Source of the DNA: DASSUW01 sp963789005
GTDB lineage: Bacteria; Actinomycetota; Thermoleophilia; Solirubrobacterales; Solirubrobacteraceae
Direction of reading: 5' to 3'
DNA: 64,000 bases
Assembly (NCBI GenBank): GCA_963789005.1
Contig: CAWBIZ010000011.1
Location: 62,001 to 126,000, forward strand
A model generated the notes under the pieces. It did not search any database. It was not told the origin of the DNA and saw only the letters and a program-made list of their open reading frames with translations. Both the position numbers and the translations under genes were made by a program. Shown here one piece after another: positions 1 to 7,568 of this stretch (positions within the stretch are counted from its first letter, which is position 1; each line of letters begins with the position of its first letter).

Positions 1-219
1 GGCGTCCGCGAGGCCGCCGGCGACGCCGCTGTTCTCGTCGCGCCCGGCGACGCGGCGGCGGCCGCGGATGCGCTGCGCCGCGTGGCCGCCGATCCCCAGC
101 TGCGGCGCCGGCTCACCGACGCCGGCGCGGCGCAGGTGCAGGAGCGCTCGCTCGACGCCGAGGCGCGCCGCGTGGCGGCCTTCCTCTCAGGCTCAGCGGA
201 GCGCCGCCGCCGCCGCTGA
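1..219 (+). CDS. C-terminal fragment of a glycosyltransferase (family 4-like), truncated by the window edge
   Basis: The reading frame is open from the first base and gives about 72 codons before TGA. The fragment begins GVREAAGDAAVLVAPGD and continues into an Ala/Arg-rich helix that matches the end of GT4 enzymes, where a glycine-rich loop followed by a V-x-P-x-D segment closes the sugar-nucleotide site. It ends in a run of arginines. The last 27 bases overlap the end of the oppositely oriented GT4 gene. The fragment probably belongs to the same surface-glycan cluster. Its donor and acceptor sugars cannot be read from this piece. Confidence 0.7.
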   Translation, partial: GVREAAGDAAVLVAPGDAAAAADALRRVAADPQLRRRLTDAGAAQVQERSLDAEARRVAAFLSGSAERRRRR

Positions 220-1398
220 GCGCAACACGGCATCCAGGCGGTCGATCTGGCGCGAGCGCGCGTGGGCGCGCGCGGCGACGCGGCCCGCCGCGCCGTAGCG
301 CCGGGCCAGCGCACGGTCGCGCGCGAGCCGGCGGATCGCGCCGGCGAGCGCGTCAGGGTCCGCGGGCGCCACCACGATGCCGCAGTCGTGGTCGCGCACG
401 AGCGCGGCGGCCTCACCACGCGCAGAGGTGATCACGGGCCGGCCGACTGCCATCGCGTCATAGGTCTTGGAGGGGATGACGGCGTCGAGCGCGGCGTGCG
501 CGGCGAGTGGGGAGAGGAGCACGTCGCAGTCCATCAGGATCTCTCCGAGGCCCTCGACCGGGACGCTCGGTCGCAGCTCGAGCGACTCGAGGCCGCGGCG
601 CTCGCGCTCCCGCTCCAGCGTGCCCCGGAGCGGTCCGTCGCCCACGAGCCGGAACCGGACGTCCTCGGACCGCAGCCGGTCGGCCGCCTCCACCACCACC
701 GGCAGATCGTGCAGCAGGCCGAAGTTGCCGGCGTAGCCCACGACCAGCGGCCCGCCGGCGGGTCGGTCGCGGTCGGGGAGCGCGAGCAGCTCGTCGGCCA
801 CGCCGTTGGGGATGTGGTCGCTGATCCCTCGCCCGACCGCACGATCGATGTGCTCGCAGAACGCGCGCGTCGCGGCGGTGACGCGGTCGGCGTCGGCGAA
901 CAGCCGGCGCTCGGCGAGGTCGATGGCTCGCAGCAGCGCCGCCTTGCGGCCCACGTCGACTGCCTGGACCGCGATGCCCCAGACGTCGCGCACGTCCAGG
1001 ACGACGGGGGTCCCGCGGATGCGGGCCGCCCAGACGGCGGCCAGCGCTCCAGGCAGCGGCGGCGAGGTCACCAGCGCGACGTCGTGGCGCCGGTCGCCCA
1101 GCACGCTCGCGAACGCGCCGGCAGCGAACGACACGTAGAACGCGGCGCGGCGCGGCAGCGTCCTGCGAGGCGACGCCGCCACCCACAGTCGCCGGACGGT
1201 CAAGGCGCCGCGGCGCTCGACCATCCACGGTCGTCGGCCATAGCCGGCGTGGAACACCCCGGCGGGATGGTTGGGCTGCTCGCAGGCGACGGTCACCGCA
1301 TGCCCCCGCGCGACCAGCCCGTCGACGAAGGCGCCGAGGCGGTTCTGCGCCGCGCCGGGCTCCGGCCGGAAGAACTGCGACACGACGAGAATGCGCAC
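193..1398 (-). CDS. GT4-family glycosyltransferase (WcaI/WbuB-like)
   Basis: This 401-residue protein should transfer a sugar from a nucleotide donor to a growing lipid-linked or surface glycan at the cytoplasmic membrane face. The N-terminal Rossmann half opens with MRILVVSQFFRPEPGAA, a form typical of WbuB/WcaI-like GT4 enzymes, with the G-A-x-x-N-R-L loop that contacts the acceptor. The C-terminal half starts near residue 217 with VVGYAGNFG, and the donor site follows around residue 310 in PSKTYDAMAVGRPVI and an E-A-A-A-L-V segment. It is the last gene of a leftward operon and starts 3 bases after the deacetylase stop. Its 3' end overlaps the convergent glycosyltransferase fragment by 27 bp. 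The sugar specificity is unknown. Confidence 0.88.
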   Translation of the reverse strand: MRILVVSQFFRPEPGAAQNRLGAFVDGLVARGHAVTVACEQPNHPAGVFHAGYGRRPWMVERRGALTVRRLWVAASPRRTLPRRAAFYVSFAAGAFASVLGDRRHDVALVTSPPLPGALAAVWAARIRGTPVVLDVRDVWGIAVQAVDVGRKAALLRAIDLAERRLFADADRVTAATRAFCEHIDRAVGRGISDHIPNGVADELLALPDRDRPAGGPLVVGYAGNFGLLHDLPVVVEAADRLRSEDVRFRLVGDGPLRGTLERERERRGLESLELRPSVPVEGLGEILMDCDVLLSPLAAHAALDAVIPSKTYDAMAVGRPVITSARGEAAALVRDHDCGIVVAPADPDALAGAIRRLARDRALARRYGAAGRVAARAHARSRQIDRLDAVLRSAAAAALR

Positions 1399-1401
1399 GG
1401 G

Positions 1402-2136
1402 TCACGCCGCCGGGCGGCGGCGGGCCGCCGCGTACAGGCTCCAGACGCGAGGGAAGGTCTTCAGGCTGAAGCGCCACAGCGCGTCGGAGTGGTAGACGCC
1501 GACGCGCGGCCACGACAGGGGTAGCGACGGCCCGGGACGCGCCGGCAGCCCGGCGGCGACCTCATAGCCGACGCGGCGCGTCGCCTCGATCACTCGTTCG
1601 TCGACGTCGCCGTACGGATACGCCAGCGACCGGCACGGCCGTCCGGTGCCGCGCTCGCAGTCGGCGCGCGACTGCTCGAGCTCGGTGGCCAGCGCGACGC
1701 CGTCGAGCTGCGTGAGCCGCGGATGGGTGCGGGTGTGCGACCCGATCTCCCAGCCCGCGTCGGCGAGCGAACGCAGCTGCGCCCAGGTCAGGGCGGTGAG
1801 CTCGGGAGCGTACGGCCCATCGCTCCAGTGGTCGATGCCGGCCCAGTGCAGCGGCTTCCCCTCGTCGGCGAACGCCGTCGGCACGAAGATGGTGCCCGGG
1901 ACGCCCGCGCGCTCCAGGATCGGAAAGGCCAGGTCGAGCACCGACCGGAACGCGTCGTCGAACGTGACGGCCATCGTCTTCGCCGCCGGTGGAGACGTCA
2001 CCGCTTCGTGGAACGTCGCGCCGCGATACCCGCGCAGTCGCAGCGAGCGCAGCTGCGCCTCCAGCCGCCCCGGCCGGACCGCCAGCGGTGCCGGCCAGCG
2101 GTCGCTCACGGCGTGGTAGCAGAGGACCAGGACCAC
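1402..2136 (-). CDS. Polysaccharide deacetylase (NodB/CE4 domain)
   Basis: The 244-residue protein is a carbohydrate esterase family 4 enzyme that removes N- or O-acetyl groups from a glycan. The metal-site motifs are visible: V-T-F-D-D near residue 57 supplies the catalytic base and a metal Asp, and G-S-H-T-R-T-H near residue 132 supplies the two metal-binding histidines. An L-A-Y-P-Y-G-D segment near residue 170 matches the third CE4 motif. No signal peptide is evident, which suggests cytoplasmic action on lipid-linked intermediates, as in some capsule clusters. It lies 3 bases after the O-antigen ligase stop and 3 bases before the glycosyltransferase start, so all three genes are probably one transcript. 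Confidence 0.9.
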   Translation of the reverse strand: MVLVLCYHAVSDRWPAPLAVRPGRLEAQLRSLRLRGYRGATFHEAVTSPPAAKTMAVTFDDAFRSVLDLAFPILERAGVPGTIFVPTAFADEGKPLHWAGIDHWSDGPYAPELTALTWAQLRSLADAGWEIGSHTRTHPRLTQLDGVALATELEQSRADCERGTGRPCRSLAYPYGDVDERVIEATRRVGYEVAAGLPARPGPSLPLSWPRVGVYHSDALWRFSLKTFPRVWSLYAAARRRPAA

Positions 2137-2139
2137 GCT

Positions 2140-3537
2140 TCATCCGCGAGCGGCCCACGGCCCGTCACGGCCCGCGGCGCGCTCCCGGCTGGCGACGGCG
2201 AGCAGCGCAGGCCCGAGGGCGAACAGGACCCACATCCGCTGGTCGACCATGCTCGAGAGGAAGAGGGCGCTGATCAGCATGCTGCCGGCGCCGACGAACA
2301 CGGCACGTGCCAGCGTCTCCATCGACGGGTCCCCGCGGGCCGCGAACCGGTCCGCCGCGACCCACGCGGCGCGCAGGCACCCGGCGACGAACAGCAGGAA
2401 GAGCGCCAGACCGACGATGCCGGTCTCCGCCAGGACGTGGAGGTAGAGGTTGTGGACGTACTGCGGATTCTCGGCGATCCGCTCCACCCGCGTGAGCGCA
2501 CCGGGCTCGCGCACGTAGTCGCCGGCGACGACGACGAAGTTGTCGAGGCCCACGCCGGCCAGCGGCTTGTCGCTCGTCACGCGCCAGGCCACCGTCCACA
2601 GTGAGCTGCGTCCGCTGCCGTCGGGGTCGAGCGTGGTGATCCGCTCCCACGCCGCCGGCGTCGCGGCGAACGCCCCCACGGCGACGCCGACTGCCAGCAA
2701 TCCGAACCCGGCGACGTGCCGGCGCTTGCCCTTGAACGCCACCAGCGCGAGCAGCAGCGTGCCGGCGGCCGCGAGCGCTCCGCCGCGGGACTGGCTCATC
2801 ACCAGGCCCGCCGCGAGCACGGGGATCGCGATCACCACCGCGCCGCGCAGCAGCGCGTCCCGGACGCCGCCGACCAGGGCGCCGGCCAGGACGATTGCCG
2901 GCACGAGGCTGGCGGCGAGGAAGTTGGGATCGCCCGCGGCGCCTTCGAGCCGGCCCTCGGTCTCGGGGTCCGTCAGCGACCCGGCGGCGACGCCGATCGC
3001 CACGGACAGGATCGCGCCGGCGACAAAGGCCGCCGCCGCCAGGCGGAGCCAGCGCGGGCTGTCCAGCGTCGTCGCGAGCACCAGCCACAGCAGCGCCAGT
3101 GCCGCCCAGTGCCAGAGGTCTCCCAGGACGTTGGCGCTGCTCGCCGCCCACAGCGCCGACAGCGCGAGCCAGACGAGGAGCAGCACGAGCACCTCGAGCA
3201 GCCGCCGGTGACGGTCGACGACGGCCGCCGTTGCGGCGGCGGCGGCGCGCCCGCGGTTGCCCAGCTGCCCCAGCCACAGCAGGGCGAGCAGCAAGCCCGC
3301 GGCTTCGGCCGCGAGGTTGAGCGCCGGCACCGCGCCCAGGAAGATCAGCGGCAGCCAGAGGGCGATTGCCGCGCGGAGGCTGAGCAGCGAGATCCCCAGG
3401 TAGCAGATCACCGCGACGAGCGCGAGGCCGAGCGCGAGGTCGACCGCGAGCGCGACGCCGACGAGCGCTGGGAAGATGGCCGCTGCTGCGAGGACCGGCG
3501 CGGTCGGCGGCACGAGCGGGCTGGCGCGAGTCGTCAC
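2140..3537 (-). CDS. O-antigen ligase/polymerase family membrane protein (Wzy/WaaL-like)
   Basis: This 465-residue protein is almost entirely hydrophobic, with about ten to twelve predicted membrane helices, and has the large extracytoplasmic loop typical of the Wzy_C (O-antigen ligase) family near residues 310-370. In that loop, GVGLDNF and a Y-V-H-N-L-Y-L-H segment match the conserved G-x-G-x-x-N-F and H-N-x-Y-L motifs of the family. Such proteins polymerise or ligate undecaprenol-linked glycan repeats outside the membrane. It is the first gene of a leftward operon with deacetylase and glycosyltransferase genes. The start is a GTG (TTRASPLV follows), facing the divergent beta-helix gene 77 bases away. 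Whether it is a polymerase or a ligase cannot be decided from sequence. Confidence 0.88.
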   Translation of the reverse strand: MTTRASPLVPPTAPVLAAAAIFPALVGVALAVDLALGLALVAVICYLGISLLSLRAAIALWLPLIFLGAVPALNLAAEAAGLLLALLWLGQLGNRGRAAAAATAAVVDRHRRLLEVLVLLLVWLALSALWAASSANVLGDLWHWAALALLWLVLATTLDSPRWLRLAAAAFVAGAILSVAIGVAAGSLTDPETEGRLEGAAGDPNFLAASLVPAIVLAGALVGGVRDALLRGAVVIAIPVLAAGLVMSQSRGGALAAAGTLLLALVAFKGKRRHVAGFGLLAVGVAVGAFAATPAAWERITTLDPDGSGRSSLWTVAWRVTSDKPLAGVGLDNFVVVAGDYVREPGALTRVERIAENPQYVHNLYLHVLAETGIVGLALFLLFVAGCLRAAWVAADRFAARGDPSMETLARAVFVGAGSMLISALFLSSMVDQRMWVLFALGPALLAVASRERAAGRDGPWAARG

Positions 3538-3601
3538 GATCGCCGTTCAGCTGGTGATGACGGGCGGCGCCACGCGCATCTGGGGGCCAGTCTACGCGCT
3601 C

Positions 3602-3607
3602 TACGAT
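3602..3607 (+). promoter_or_regulatory. -10-like hexamer TACGAT for a leaderless start
   Basis: TACGAT ends 7 bases before the ATG at 3615. No convincing -35 box is seen. It follows the pattern shared by many starts in this window. Confidence 0.5.
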
Positions 3608-3614
3608 CTATCGG

Positions 3615-4817
3615 ATGCATGTCCTCGGTGCGCGACGGCGCGTCACGCCGCATTGGCACGCGCTGCTGCTCGCCACGGCTGGAGCGGTCGTCGCGGTCGT
3701 CGCCGTCGCGCTGCTGACGGGGGCCACGGGGTCGCCACAGCCTCGGGAGCCGGCGCCCTCCAGGGAGAACATGCTGAGCATCGCGACACCGCCGGATAAG
3801 CCGCGCGTCCCGCCGGGCGCGCGCTTCCTCTCGCCGAGCGGCTCCGACGACAACCCGGGCACGCGCCGGCGCCCGTGGCGCACGCTGAGCGCCGCACTCG
3901 ACCGGCTTCAGCCCGGCGACACCGCGGTCGTGTTGCGCGGCTCCTACGGAGCGCGCGGGCGCACGCTCGACGCCCGTCGCAGCGGGACGGCGGACGCGCC
4001 GATCACCATCACCGGCCCGCCGCGCGGCCCGCGACCCGTGATCCGGGGCTTCGTGCGCGTGGCCGGCAGCCACCTGCGCTTCTCGCGGCTGGTGTTCGAC
4101 GGTCCGACGGGCCGCGTCCAACCCGCCCGCCCTGGCAACCGCTCGGGGGAGCAGGTCCTCGTCAGCATCTCGGGCGACGACGTGACGATCTCCGACAGCG
4201 TGGTCCGCGACAGCGCGTGGCACGCCGGGATCTACGTCGACGGCTCAAGAGGCGCGCGACTCGTCCGCAACCACATCTACAGCAACGGCAACCGGTCCGA
4301 CCGCGCGCACGCCAACGTCGACCACGGCATCTACTGGGCCCGCGGCAGCGGCCTCGTCGCCAACAACGTGATCGAGCGCAACGTCGCCCGCGGGATTCAG
4401 CTCTATCCCGGGGCGCGAGGCGTCCTCGTCACCCACAACACGGTGCTCGCGAACGGCAGGGCGGGCATCCAGGTCGGCGACGAGGCGACGCGGAACATCG
4501 TGGCCGCCAACATCGTCGCCTTCAACCGCGGCAGCGGCATCCGCTCCAGCGACCTCCAGAGGTCCCGCAACCACGTCATCAACAACCTCGTCTGGGGTAA
4601 CGGCGATGGCGACATCGGCCCGGAGACGCGCGGCCTGCAGGTCTCGCGCACGAGGGTGGCCGACCCGCGGCTGCACCCGGCGACGTACTGTCCGCAGCCC
4701 GGCAGCCCCGCGATCGATCGGGGAACGCGCGTGTACGCCCCGGCCGACGACTACCGCGGGGAGGCGAGGCGCCGCCGCACCGCGGATCTCGGCGCCTGCG
4801 AGACAGCCACGCGCTAG
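3615..4817 (+). CDS. Secreted or anchored parallel beta-helix protein (pectate-lyase-like fold)
   Basis: The 400-residue protein has a basic N-terminus and one membrane segment (about residues 15-38, ending LLTGATG) that serves as signal or anchor. After a Pro-rich linker, F-L-S-P-S-G-S-D-D-N-P-G-T begins the DUF1565-like N-cap seen in bacterial beta-helix proteins. Residues 110-350 carry repeating coils rich in Asn and Gly (for example VANNVIERNVARGIQLYPG). It ends near D-L-G-A-C-E, matching the choice-of-anchor-Q type terminus. These proteins usually bind or cleave polysaccharides outside the cell. No catalytic motif is definite, so lyase, hydrolase or epimerase activity stays open. It sits between polysaccharide genes and is transcribed divergently from the ligase operon. 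Confidence 0.82.
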   Translation: MHVLGARRRVTPHWHALLLATAGAVVAVVAVALLTGATGSPQPREPAPSRENMLSIATPPDKPRVPPGARFLSPSGSDDNPGTRRRPWRTLSAALDRLQPGDTAVVLRGSYGARGRTLDARRSGTADAPITITGPPRGPRPVIRGFVRVAGSHLRFSRLVFDGPTGRVQPARPGNRSGEQVLVSISGDDVTISDSVVRDSAWHAGIYVDGSRGARLVRNHIYSNGNRSDRAHANVDHGIYWARGSGLVANNVIERNVARGIQLYPGARGVLVTHNTVLANGRAGIQVGDEATRNIVAANIVAFNRGSGIRSSDLQRSRNHVINNLVWGNGDGDIGPETRGLQVSRTRVADPRLHPATYCPQPGSPAIDRGTRVYAPADDYRGEARRRRTADLGACETATR

Positions 4818-4838
4818 CGCGCTCGCACGGAGATCACG

Positions 4839-5090
4839 GAGGCGACAGCTGAAGTCGCCTCATCGATGAGCACTTTCAGACCGGATGGTCAGGGACCTGA
4901 CGTTGGTGGGGTCAAAACCACGACCCGTTGTGAACCGGTACCTGGCCTCTCGCGTAGGTAGGGCCTGGACGAGGCCCAGGACGAGGCCGATAATCAGTTG
5001 GCGGCGGCGCCTAAGTCGGCGCCTTGCACCACCAGAAAGCAGGCAATCGACTCGGCGGCGGAGTCGAAATTCCCATGAGGCTGTCTCATG
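4839..5090 (+). other. Gene-free region dense in small hairpins and dyads, upstream of the priming transferase
   Basis: No gene is apparent between 4818 and 5116, and the base composition is less GC-rich than its neighbours. Perfect dyads are: 4839-4846 with 4854-4861 (8 bp, loop 7); the palindrome 4859-4870; 4888-4893 with 4896-4901 (two-base centre, more operator-like than hairpin); 4909-4913 with 4922-4926; 4961-4966 with 4972-4977, which competes with 4965-4969 paired to 4976-4980; 5006-5011 with 5018-5023; 5047-5053 with 5061-5067 (7 bp, loop 7); and 5074-5079 with 5085-5090. The first may help end the beta-helix transcript, although no U-run follows. The rest may form a structured leader or protein-binding sites for the downstream gene. 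No known riboswitch class is recognised. Confidence 0.45.
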
Positions 5091-5116
5091 ACCCCCCCGC
5101 TTGAGGTCGTACGGCG

Positions 5117-6514
5117 ATGAAGCTGGCGCCGAGTCGACCGGCCGTCACACGGCAGCCCCCGAGTCCCGCGCCGCCGCTCGCGACGGGCCCCCGGCGAACG
5201 GGCAGCCGGGTCGTCGCCGCCGCCGGCCGCTACCTGCTCGTGTGGCTGTCCGTCGCCATCGTCGCGGCGACCGAGCATCCGCTCGACGCCGGCGACTTCG
5301 TCGGTGCCTCGGTCGCCGCCGCGGTCTGGCTCGCCAACCTGCGCATCGCATTCGCCGGCGTGCCGTACGCCGTCGGCCCCGGCGTCCCGTCGATGATCGG
5401 CACCGCGACCGGCCTCGTGTGCGTCGCGGCCCTGAACGAGCACGTCGTCGGGCTTGACCTGGGGCCCGTCGCGCTGCTCGGAGCGGCACTTGGCGTCCTG
5501 GTATCGATCGCCGTCTGGGAGCACCTGCTCGAGCGGACGCTGAGCCGGCTCCGGGTGCTCGTCATCGGCACCACGGAGTTCGCCGAGGTCGCGGACGCAG
5601 CGAAGCGCGCCCGGAGGATGGCGTTGGACGTGCTCGGCGGCGAGTCCGCGCTGCGCTCGCTGGACAGCCTGACCGAGGTGGTGACCGTCCAGCGGCCGGA
5701 CCTGGTCGTGCTCGCCGACGGCCAGGCCTCCTCGGCCGCGCTCGATCGGCTCCTGGACATCGCCGACGGCCGCTTCCGCGTCGCCGGCCTCACGAGCTTC
5801 TACGAGTACGCGCTCGGCCGCGTGCCCCTGCACCAGATCACGCCGATGTGGTTCATCAGCCTCCTGCACGTGCGCCAGCGTCCGTATGCACGCTGGGTCA
5901 AGCGCGCATTCGACCTCGTGTCCGCGACGCTGATCCTCGTCCTGACGGCCCTGCTGCTTCCGCTGATCGCGCTCGCGGTGAGCCGCACGCCCGGCCCGAT
6001 CATCTACCGCCAGGTCCGGGTCGGCGACCGTGGGAGGCGGTTCACGATCTACAAGTTCCGCACGATGGTCGACCGCGCCGAACGGCCTGGCGAGGCGGTC
6101 TGGGCGCAGGACGCGGACCCCCGGACGACGCCGGTCGGCGCGTTCCTGCGGCGGACGCATCTGGACGAGCTCCCGCAGCTGTGCAACGTCCTCAAGGGGG
6201 ACATGTCGATGGTCGGCCCGCGCCCGGAGCGTCCCGAGTTCATCGCGTCGCTGGAGGACGACATCCCGTTCTGGAGCCGCCGGCTCCTGATCAAGCCGGG
6301 GATGACGGGCTGGGCGCAGGTGCACTGCGGCTACGCATCTGACGTCGCGGCCATGCAGGAGAAGCTGGCATACGACTTCTGGTACCTGCGCCACCGCAGC
6401 CTCGCGGTCGACCTGGCGATCTGCGGCAGGTCGCTACGGGCGCTCGTCGACGTCTACCAACCGGGCCGGATCGCGCTTCGCGGGCCGGACGCGCGAGATC
6501 AGGCCGTGCCGTGA
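5117..6514 (+). CDS. Undecaprenyl-phosphate sugar phosphotransferase (bacterial sugar transferase, WbaP/WcaJ-like)
   Basis: This 465-residue membrane enzyme starts glycan assembly by moving a sugar-1-phosphate from a nucleotide sugar to undecaprenyl phosphate. The N-terminus has about four membrane helices (residues 35-140), then a Rossmann-like linker (RVLVIGTTEFAEVA). The catalytic C-terminal domain from about residue 258 is well conserved: F-D-L-V-S-A-T, a membrane hairpin, Y-R-Q-V-R-V-G near 296, Y-K-F-R-T-M near 311, the L-D-E-L-P-Q-L-x-N-V-L segment, M-S-M-V-G-P-R-P near 364, and KPGMTGWAQVHCGY near 393. It comes after the hairpin-rich region and 46 bases before the epimerase gene. The sugar cannot be assigned with confidence. 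Confidence 0.93.
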   Translation: MKLAPSRPAVTRQPPSPAPPLATGPRRTGSRVVAAAGRYLLVWLSVAIVAATEHPLDAGDFVGASVAAAVWLANLRIAFAGVPYAVGPGVPSMIGTATGLVCVAALNEHVVGLDLGPVALLGAALGVLVSIAVWEHLLERTLSRLRVLVIGTTEFAEVADAAKRARRMALDVLGGESALRSLDSLTEVVTVQRPDLVVLADGQASSAALDRLLDIADGRFRVAGLTSFYEYALGRVPLHQITPMWFISLLHVRQRPYARWVKRAFDLVSATLILVLTALLLPLIALAVSRTPGPIIYRQVRVGDRGRRFTIYKFRTMVDRAERPGEAVWAQDADPRTTPVGAFLRRTHLDELPQLCNVLKGDMSMVGPRPERPEFIASLEDDIPFWSRRLLIKPGMTGWAQVHCGYASDVAAMQEKLAYDFWYLRHRSLAVDLAICGRSLRALVDVYQPGRIALRGPDARDQAVP

Positions 6515-6560
6515 GGGCGACGCTCGTGATCAGCGGCACGGTCGCCTGGGGAGGCTGCTA

Positions 6561-7541
6561 GTGCGGATCCTCGTCACGGGCGGCGCGGGGTTCATCGGCT
6601 CGCACCTCGTCGACGCGCTGCTCGACCGGGGCCACGGGGTCGCGATGGCCGACCACCTCGTCCGCAGCCCGAAGCCGTGGTTCGGCGAGGCGCTGCTGCG
6701 CGGGGCCCAGCTGTACGTCGCCGACGTGCGCGAGCTCAATGCGATCCGCCCCGCGTTCGCGGCCGCGCGACCGGAGATCGTCCTCCACCTGGCGGCGCAG
6801 GCCGACGTCCGCCACTCGGTCTCCGATCCCTCGTTCGACGCGCAGGTGAACGTGGCGGGCACCGTGGCGGTGCTAGAGGCTGCGCGCGAGGTGGGCACGC
6901 GCCGCGTCGTGATGGCCTCGACCGCGGCCGTGTACGGGGACCCCGCCGACGTCCCGACCGACGAGGACGCGCCGATCGCGCCGCTCTCGCCATATGGCGC
7001 CTCGAAGGCGGCGGCCGAGTGGTACCTCGCGCAGTACCAGCGGCTGTACGGGATCTCCACCCTCGCCCTGCGCATGGCCAACGTGTACGGCCCGCGCCAG
7101 GATCCGCATTCCGAGGCCGGCGTCGTGTCGATCTTCTGCGGGATGGCCGCCTCCGGGGGCCGCGCGACGGTGTTCGGCAACGGCGCGCAGACGCGCGACT
7201 ACGTCTTCGTCGACGACGTCGTGGCGGCGTGGCTGGCGGCGGCGGCCAGCGAGGTCACCGGCGCGCTCAACCTCTCGACCGGTATCGAGACGAGCGTGCG
7301 CGAGCTGGCGGAGGTGCTCGACCTGTCGTACGACTTCGCCCCTGAACGCGCCGGCGAGATCGAGCGATCGTGCCTGGATGCGTCGGCCGCCACCGAACAC
7401 CTCGGCTGGCGACCGGCCGTGCCGCTCGAGAGCGGGCTCCGCCGGACGCTCGGGGCCGTCTCGCCGGAGGTGAGCCCGGTGAATCCGGCGCCTCCCGCAC
7501 GCGATACCGCCGAACCGGCAACAACCCAACCGCGAGGCTAA
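6561..7541 (+). CDS. NAD-dependent nucleotide-sugar epimerase/dehydratase
   Basis: The 326-residue protein is an extended short-chain dehydrogenase acting on a nucleotide sugar, most like UDP-glucose 4-epimerases. The NAD-binding loop is VTGGAGFIGSHL at the N-terminus. A catalytic Ser/Thr lies in M-A-S-T-A-A-V-Y-G near residue 115, and the Y-x-x-x-K pair is YGASK near residue 149. The R-M-A-N-V-Y-G-P-R-Q segment is the usual substrate-side motif. The tail after residue 300 is Pro/Ala-rich. The GTG start is supported by a GGGGAGG ribosome site 8-9 bases upstream. It probably provides an activated sugar for the neighbouring glycan genes. Exact substrate: unknown. Confidence 0.9.
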   Translation: MRILVTGGAGFIGSHLVDALLDRGHGVAMADHLVRSPKPWFGEALLRGAQLYVADVRELNAIRPAFAAARPEIVLHLAAQADVRHSVSDPSFDAQVNVAGTVAVLEAAREVGTRRVVMASTAAVYGDPADVPTDEDAPIAPLSPYGASKAAAEWYLAQYQRLYGISTLALRMANVYGPRQDPHSEAGVVSIFCGMAASGGRATVFGNGAQTRDYVFVDDVVAAWLAAAASEVTGALNLSTGIETSVRELAEVLDLSYDFAPERAGEIERSCLDASAATEHLGWRPAVPLESGLRRTLGAVSPEVSPVNPAPPARDTAEPATTQPRG

Positions 7542-7553
7542 CTGGCCGTCGGT

Positions 7554-7559
7554 TAGCGT
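7554..7559 (+). promoter_or_regulatory. -10-like hexamer TAGCGT for ndh
   Basis: TAGCGT ends 9 bases before the ATG at 7569, and no Shine-Dalgarno sequence is present. This fits leaderless transcription. Confidence 0.5.
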
Positions 7560-7568
7560 TGCGGCGAG

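Noticed and set aside
4839..5090. Known riboswitch (cobalamin, cyclic-di-GMP or similar) in the leader
   Set aside because: None of the conserved core sequences I know for these classes appears there, so only an unassigned structured region is reported.
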